Positions 5,773 through 10,214 of a DNA stretch of 10,214 bases are shown piece by piece. Source of the stretch: Desulfobacterales bacterium. Its GTDB lineage: Bacteria > Desulfobacterota > Desulfobacteria > Desulfobacterales > Desulfosalsimonadaceae. Positions within the stretch are counted from its first letter, which is position 1. Each line of letters opens with the position of its first letter. The translations under genes and the position numbers were made by a program. The stretch covers positions 1 through 10,214 of the forward strand of contig JAGTVF010000048.1 of the NCBI GenBank assembly GCA_018224315.1, given 5' to 3'. Below the pieces are notes generated by a model. It was not told the DNA's origin, made no database searches, and saw only the letters and a program-made list of their open reading frames with translations.

Positions 5773-7743
5773 TCAATTGGATTCAGCTCCGTCGCCCCCG
5801 GATCCCAGAAATGCCGTGGGCCGGGTATCCCGGATATAGCGGCGGACACCTTTGACAATGCCGTCACATAAATGCTTTTGATAATTTGAATTGGTGAGAC
5901 GCTGACATTCCCGCTTGTTGCTGATAAAAGAGGTTTCAATCAAAATCGAGGGCATCTGGGCGCCCAGAAGAACATAAAACGGCGCCTGCTTGACCCCCTT
6001 GTCATGAATCCGGCTGTAATGACCATCCATATGCCCGATCAGATCCTTCTGCACGTAAGTGGCCAGCCGGCTGGACTCGTTGATCTTAGCATTGCGCATC
6101 AGGTCATCGAGAATCGTCTGCAGTTCACTGATGTTTTTCTCGGAAGTGGCGTTTTCCCGGGCGGCCACGGCAATGGATTCCTCATCGGTGGTCAGGTTCA
6201 GAAAATAGGTCTCAATGCCGTATGCATTGCGGTTTCTTGCGGCATTGGCATGAAGGGAGATAAACAGATCCGCTTTTTTGGTATTGGCAATGGCCGTGCG
6301 CTCCTCCAGGGTCAGATACACATCTTTGTCCCGGGTCAGCAGCACCTCGCAGCCCAGTTCCTCGCGGAGCCTGGTGGCCAGTTTTTTTGAAATTTCCAGG
6401 ACCACGTCTTTTTCATGCACTCCCTTTAAATACCCCGGTGCCCCGTAGTCCTTGCCCCCGTGGCCGGCATCAATGACAATGCGGCGCACCCCCAGGGCCA
6501 ACTGCCGGGCAATGGAAGCTTTCTGATCCTTTGATATTGCCGGATCCGCCGTGTCCTGATTTTCCTCTGCCACAGCCTGCCCCCGCACGTCAATGACGAT
6601 ACGGAAGGGATTTTTCAGGGAAAACACATTGTAGTTTTCAAATGACTTGATATCCACAACCACCCGGACCGTGTCGGGCTGGTACTGACCTGCCCGGACA
6701 TCCTTTAACAGGGTGTCGTTGATGGGAATCTGCTCCTGGATGTGATTGGCCAGGCGGCTGTTGTCCAGATCCACATACAGCCGCTGATTCATCTGGTTGA
6801 TGGAGGGATCTTTTTTGAGCAGATTGTGCTTGAAATCCGTGGCCTGATCGGCGTCTATGACCACGCGGGTGTATTCCGGGTTGGACCAGTAGCGGATCCC
6901 GGTAACCGTAACCGCCTCTCCCGGCGCAGGATTTCTGCGGGAGGGCGGCGAATCCGTGGTGACCTCCCCGGATGCGGTGTCATCTCCGGCAAGCTTTAAA
7001 GGCGCGTGCGCACTTTTTTCCGAATCGTCAAGGGCGCTGCGGGCCCGCCGGCTATAGGCGCTTGACGGATACTGCTCCGCCACCTGCTGAAACAGGGACC
7101 GGGCTTTCTGCTCATCAGCGGGGCTGCGGGAATGGGAATAAAGTTCCTGATACAGCCGGGCGGTCATAAACAGCCCGGCTGCCGCCCAAGGGCCCTCCGG
7201 GTCCCTGTCATGGACGGCCTCGAAGCCCTTGATGCACTTCATCCAATAGCTGCGGTATTTTTGCCGGGACGGGTGCTGCTGCAGTTCCCGGTAGCAGGAC
7301 TCGGCTTGAAAATAGGCCTGCTTTGCGGCCTTTTCATCGGCTTTGACCGCATCCCCGATCTTTTTTAAAGCATCCCGGGCTTTTGGCCTGTAAGCGCTTT
7401 TGGGATATTTTTTGACCACCTGTTCAAACCTGGAAGCCGCCGCTTTGAGGTCTGCAGACCGGTAGGAGTGCCTGTAGAGCTCCTGATACAGGTTTGCGGC
7501 TTTATAAAGACCGGCTGCCGCCCAGGGGCCCTCCGGGTTCCTGTCATGGACGGCCTCGAAGCGCTCAATGCACTTTAACCAATAGCTGCGGTATTTCTGC
7601 CGGGACGGATTCTGTTCAAGCTCCTGGTAGCAGGACTCGGCTTCAAAATACAGCTGATTTGGCGATGCACCCGTGGAGGTGCATGACCCTAACACAAAAA
7701 CCAGGCAGATCAGGAGGATATGGATAAATCGACTGTAATTCAT
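5773..7743 (-). CDS. Periplasmic N-acetylmuramoyl-L-alanine amidase lipoprotein (helical repeats, AMIN, Amidase_3)
   Basis: This 656-residue enzyme should cleave the amide bond between N-acetylmuramic acid and L-alanine in peptidoglycan, as AmiA/B/C-type amidases do during cell separation. A lipoprotein signal with lipobox LGSC ends at C21, so it is probably membrane-anchored on the periplasmic side. Two TPR-like helical repeats follow (about 31-126 and 143-238), then a linker, an AMIN domain (about 279-388) that usually targets septal peptidoglycan or other envelope structures, and an Amidase_3 catalytic domain (about 420-638). Zinc ligands are H428 in DAGHGG, E444 in HEKD and H498 in SLHAN; the catalytic glutamate is E603 in IETSFISN. 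The ATG at 7743 lies 38 bases after the mutS stop, with no strong ribosome binding site, which may indicate coupled expression. The repeat modules are unusually similar to each other. It is comparable to AmiC but with an added repeat region and lipid anchor. Confidence 0.94.
   Translation of the reverse strand: MNYSRFIHILLICLVFVLGSCTSTGASPNQLYFEAESCYQELEQNPSRQKYRSYWLKCIERFEAVHDRNPEGPWAAAGLYKAANLYQELYRHSYRSADLKAAASRFEQVVKKYPKSAYRPKARDALKKIGDAVKADEKAAKQAYFQAESCYRELQQHPSRQKYRSYWMKCIKGFEAVHDRDPEGPWAAAGLFMTARLYQELYSHSRSPADEQKARSLFQQVAEQYPSSAYSRRARSALDDSEKSAHAPLKLAGDDTASGEVTTDSPPSRRNPAPGEAVTVTGIRYWSNPEYTRVVIDADQATDFKHNLLKKDPSINQMNQRLYVDLDNSRLANHIQEQIPINDTLLKDVRAGQYQPDTVRVVVDIKSFENYNVFSLKNPFRIVIDVRGQAVAEENQDTADPAISKDQKASIARQLALGVRRIVIDAGHGGKDYGAPGYLKGVHEKDVVLEISKKLATRLREELGCEVLLTRDKDVYLTLEERTAIANTKKADLFISLHANAARNRNAYGIETYFLNLTTDEESIAVAARENATSEKNISELQTILDDLMRNAKINESSRLATYVQKDLIGHMDGHYSRIHDKGVKQAPFYVLLGAQMPSILIETSFISNKRECQRLTNSNYQKHLCDGIVKGVRRYIRDTRPTAFLGSGGDGAESN
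7030..7653 (-). repeat. Tandem 112-codon duplication inside the amidase gene
   Basis: The two helical modules (coding 7366-7653 and 7030-7317) are offset by exactly 336 bases. Over 7177-7314 against 7513-7650 I count roughly 120 of 138 bases identical by hand, while the later part of each unit has diverged more. Both copies keep SCY, QKYRSYW, KCI and DPEGPWAAAGL-like motifs, including two cysteines per copy (C38/C58 and C150/C170). Confidence 0.85.
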
Positions 7744-7781
7744 TCAGCTGTTTTCTCAATCATTGGGGCCCGGCCACCGGG

Positions 7782-10214
7782 TCACAGATTTCCGGCATCC
7801 GAGCGCCCGGGCCGGTTGGCGGACTGTGCCAGCAGTTTCTGCCGCAGTTCATATAGCCGGTTCATGGCGTCCATGGGGGTCATGTGTTCGATTTCCGCCT
7901 GCTTGATGTTTTCCAGCACCTCCTGCTCCAGTCCCTGAAACAGGGGCAGCTGCACGTATCTTTGCTGAACCCGGGCGCGCCGGGCTGGCGCCGCTGCCTC
8001 CCGGCCCAGGACATGACCCTGTTTTTCCACATTCTCCAACACTTTTTTGGCGCGCTCAACAACTTTTTCCGGCATTCCCGCCAGGCGTGCCACTTCAATG
8101 CCGTAACTGCGGTTGGTGCCGCCCTCGGCCAGCTGATGGAGAAAGATGATCTCACCGTTGATTTCGCGCACCGCGATATTGTAATTCTTCACCCGGCTGC
8201 GGACCCGTTGCAGTTCCGTGAGTTCGTGATAATGGGTGGCAAACATGGACTTCACCCCTGTATCATCCAAATCATGGAGATATTCGGCCACAGCCCAGGC
8301 AATGCTCAAACCATCAAAGGTGGACGTACCCCGGCCGATTTCATCCATGATCACAAGGCTCCGGGAAGTGGCGTTGTTCATGATGTTGGCGGTTTCCTCC
8401 ATTTCCACCATAAACGTGCTCTGACCCTGGGACAGATTGTCCAGGGCCCCCACCCGGGTAAAAATCCGGTCCGTGACCGCAATATCGGCCCGGTCTGCAG
8501 GCACAAAAGAGCCCATCTGCGCCATGAGCACGATCAGGGCAGCCTGGCGCAGTACCGTGGATTTGCCGGCCATGTTCGGCCCGGTGATGATCAGGACCTG
8601 ATTTTCCCGGTTGTCCATCTGCAGGCTGTTGGGAACAAACCGTTGTGCCTCAATGAGTTTTTCCACCACCGGATGGCGGCCTTCGGCAATATCGATCAAA
8701 CCCTGCTCGTTGATGGCGGGCCGCACATATTGGTTCTGCACCGCGGCCTCGGCCAGACCGGAGAGCACATCGATCCGGGCCACGAATGCAGCGGCTGCGG
8801 CCACGGCCTTATGGGTTTGCGCCACCGCGTCGCGCAGTTTGCAGAAAATTTCGTATTCCATCGACGCGCGCTGCTCCTGGGCGCCGAGAACCTTTGCTTC
8901 AAAGGATTTTAACTCATCGGTGATATAGCGCTCGGCATTGACCAGGGTCTGCTTGCGCACATAATGGGCGGGCACGGCATCCGCCTGGCTTTTGGAGACC
9001 TCGATATAATAACCAAAAACCTTGTTGTAGCGGACCTTAAGGGTCTGGATACCGGTTGCCTGTTTTTCCCGGGCCTCAAGCTCGGCCAGAAACGATTTGC
9101 CGTCTCTGGCAATGGCAATGAGCTCATCGAGATTGTTGTCATAGCCGGTGCGGATCATTCCGCCTTCGTTGACCACGGGCGGCGGGTCATCGACCACCGC
9201 AGCGGCAATGGTTTGGCCCAGAGCGGTCAACTCCGGCAGAATCGACGTATCCGGGCACAAAAGATCCGTGCTGAATCCGGCCAGGTGCCCGTGGATCTCC
9301 GGCAATGCCTCGATGGAGCGCCGCAGGGCCACAAGATCCCTTGCATTGGCCTGGCCCATGACAATTTTACTGCCCAGCCGCTCCAGATCCGCCACGGATT
9401 TCAGGGACCCGCGAATGGCCTTTCGCTCCATGCCGCATTTTGCAAGCTGATCCACGGCCTCGTGCCGCGCCGTCATGTCACCGGCTGTCAAAAGGGGATA
9501 CCGGATCCAGTGCTTGATCAGCCGGCCGCCCATGGCCGTGATCGTAAAATCGAGCACCGAAAGCAAAGTGGCCTTTCGGGTGCCGTCTCGCAAATTGGCC
9601 AGCAGCTCAAGATTGCGACACGAAATATCGTCTATCTGCAGGTACTGGTCCAAAAAATAAGTTTCAAGGCCCGACAAATGGGCGATCTGCTGTTTCTGGG
9701 TCTCCTGGACGTAAAACAGCAGGGCGCCGGCCGCGCCAATGCCGGCGTTAAGGCCCTCGCAGCCGAAACCCTTCAGGCTTCGGGTCTGGAACTGACGGAT
9801 CAGGCGCTGGCACGCCGGTTTGTACTCGCAAGCCCCGTCATCCATCCAGGTAATCGCGGACTGCTCAAACGCGGTGCGAAAAATTTCATACGCATCACCG
9901 GTTCGGGCGGCTGCCGGCATCAGGATTTCACTGGGGGCGATTCGCCTGATTTCTTCCAGCAGCGCATGCACATCACCGCTTTCCGTGACCCGGAAGGCCC
10001 CTGTGGACAGGTCCAGGCAGGACAGCCCCCATCGAAAATCGCGGGCGAGAACGGAGACAATAAAATTGTTGGTGCGCGCATCGAGCAGATCGCTGTTGAA
10101 TACCATTCCAGGGGTGACCACACGCACCACTTCCCGATTGACCAACCCCTTTGCCGCAGCCGGGTCCTCGGTCTGTTCGCAGATGGCCACCTTGTAGCCT
10201 TTTTCAATCAGGCG
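7782..10214 (-). CDS. mutS: DNA mismatch repair protein MutS (5' end outside window)
   Basis: MutS binds mismatches and small loops as a dimer and, with MutL, starts mismatch repair in an ATP-dependent way. The window holds the last 810 codons; the frame is open to the right edge (RLIEKGYKVAICEQ), so about 90-95 N-terminal residues, including the mismatch-contacting Phe-x-Glu motif, are missing. The rest of domain I, the connector, core/lever and clamp domains are present, then the ATPase domain with Walker A GPNMAGKST (8556-8582), Walker B followed by DEIGRGTSTFDG (about 8311-8348), and FATHYHEL (about 8220-8243). The C-terminal part has QLPLF (7938-7952), a good match to the sliding-clamp-binding pentapeptide, and MTPMDAMNRLYELRQKL, the conserved terminal helix. 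The GTG at 10190 is an internal valine codon, not the start. All ATPase motifs look intact. It is probably the first or an early gene of the mutS-amidase-purB run. Confidence 0.98.
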   Translation of the reverse strand, partial: RLIEKGYKVAICEQTEDPAAAKGLVNREVVRVVTPGMVFNSDLLDARTNNFIVSVLARDFRWGLSCLDLSTGAFRVTESGDVHALLEEIRRIAPSEILMPAAARTGDAYEIFRTAFEQSAITWMDDGACEYKPACQRLIRQFQTRSLKGFGCEGLNAGIGAAGALLFYVQETQKQQIAHLSGLETYFLDQYLQIDDISCRNLELLANLRDGTRKATLLSVLDFTITAMGGRLIKHWIRYPLLTAGDMTARHEAVDQLAKCGMERKAIRGSLKSVADLERLGSKIVMGQANARDLVALRRSIEALPEIHGHLAGFSTDLLCPDTSILPELTALGQTIAAAVVDDPPPVVNEGGMIRTGYDNNLDELIAIARDGKSFLAELEAREKQATGIQTLKVRYNKVFGYYIEVSKSQADAVPAHYVRKQTLVNAERYITDELKSFEAKVLGAQEQRASMEYEIFCKLRDAVAQTHKAVAAAAAFVARIDVLSGLAEAAVQNQYVRPAINEQGLIDIAEGRHPVVEKLIEAQRFVPNSLQMDNRENQVLIITGPNMAGKSTVLRQAALIVLMAQMGSFVPADRADIAVTDRIFTRVGALDNLSQGQSTFMVEMEETANIMNNATSRSLVIMDEIGRGTSTFDGLSIAWAVAEYLHDLDDTGVKSMFATHYHELTELQRVRSRVKNYNIAVREINGEIIFLHQLAEGGTNRSYGIEVARLAGMPEKVVERAKKVLENVEKQGHVLGREAAAPARRARVQQRYVQLPLFQGLEQEVLENIKQAEIEHMTPMDAMNRLYELRQKLLAQSANRPGRSDAGNL

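Noticed and set aside
5381..5839. 152-codon plus-strand open frame
   Set aside because: It is antisense to purB and the end of the amidase gene and has no domain or ribosome binding site of note.
7884..8912. 342-codon plus-strand open frame
   Set aside because: It is antisense to the conserved ATPase domain of mutS. Its His/Gly-rich composition is typical of a reverse-strand shadow.

Overview
All eight supported protein genes lie on the minus strand, so the window reads functionally from right to left. The overall picture is a Desulfobacterota chromosome, probably Desulfobacterales (inference). The reasons are the Myxococcus-like MglA/MglB pair, the architecture of the amidase (lipoprotein, helical repeats, AMIN, Amidase_3), a moderately GC-rich composition and tightly packed co-oriented genes. 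I see no mobile element, tRNA, rRNA or CRISPR array.

Right part (10214 to 4346): a housekeeping run of mutS (5' end outside the window), a periplasmic N-acetylmuramoyl-L-alanine amidase, and purB. Gaps of 38 and 47 bases suggest one transcription unit for mismatch repair, cell-wall hydrolysis and purine synthesis. After purB comes a 277-base AT-richer gap with a good sigma-70-like promoter and no convincing terminator.

Left part (4206 to 555): a compact signalling-like cluster. In transcription order it holds an MglB-like Roadblock/LC7 protein, an MglA-type small Ras-like GTPase, an unrecognised acidic helical protein, a protein with a winged-helix-like segment and a helical C-terminal domain, and a two-pass membrane sensor with an N-terminal zinc ribbon, an extracytoplasmic Cache-like region and a terminal HAMP domain but no output domain. 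A second promoter-like site lies just before the GTPase. The cluster ends at a perfect 11-bp hairpin (505-536). Beyond it starts another minus-strand gene, cut by the left window edge, which may carry two small DUF4388-like modules.

MglA and MglB homologues are a known polarity-switch GTPase and its regulator. The three proteins that follow them are not recognisable as known Mgl partners, so the cluster is the best candidate here for an undescribed system. The GTPase pair could couple to the membrane sensor and the two soluble proteins; that coupling is inference from gene order only. Two consecutive genes (the GTPase and the acidic protein) appear to start with TTG behind strong ribosome binding sites.
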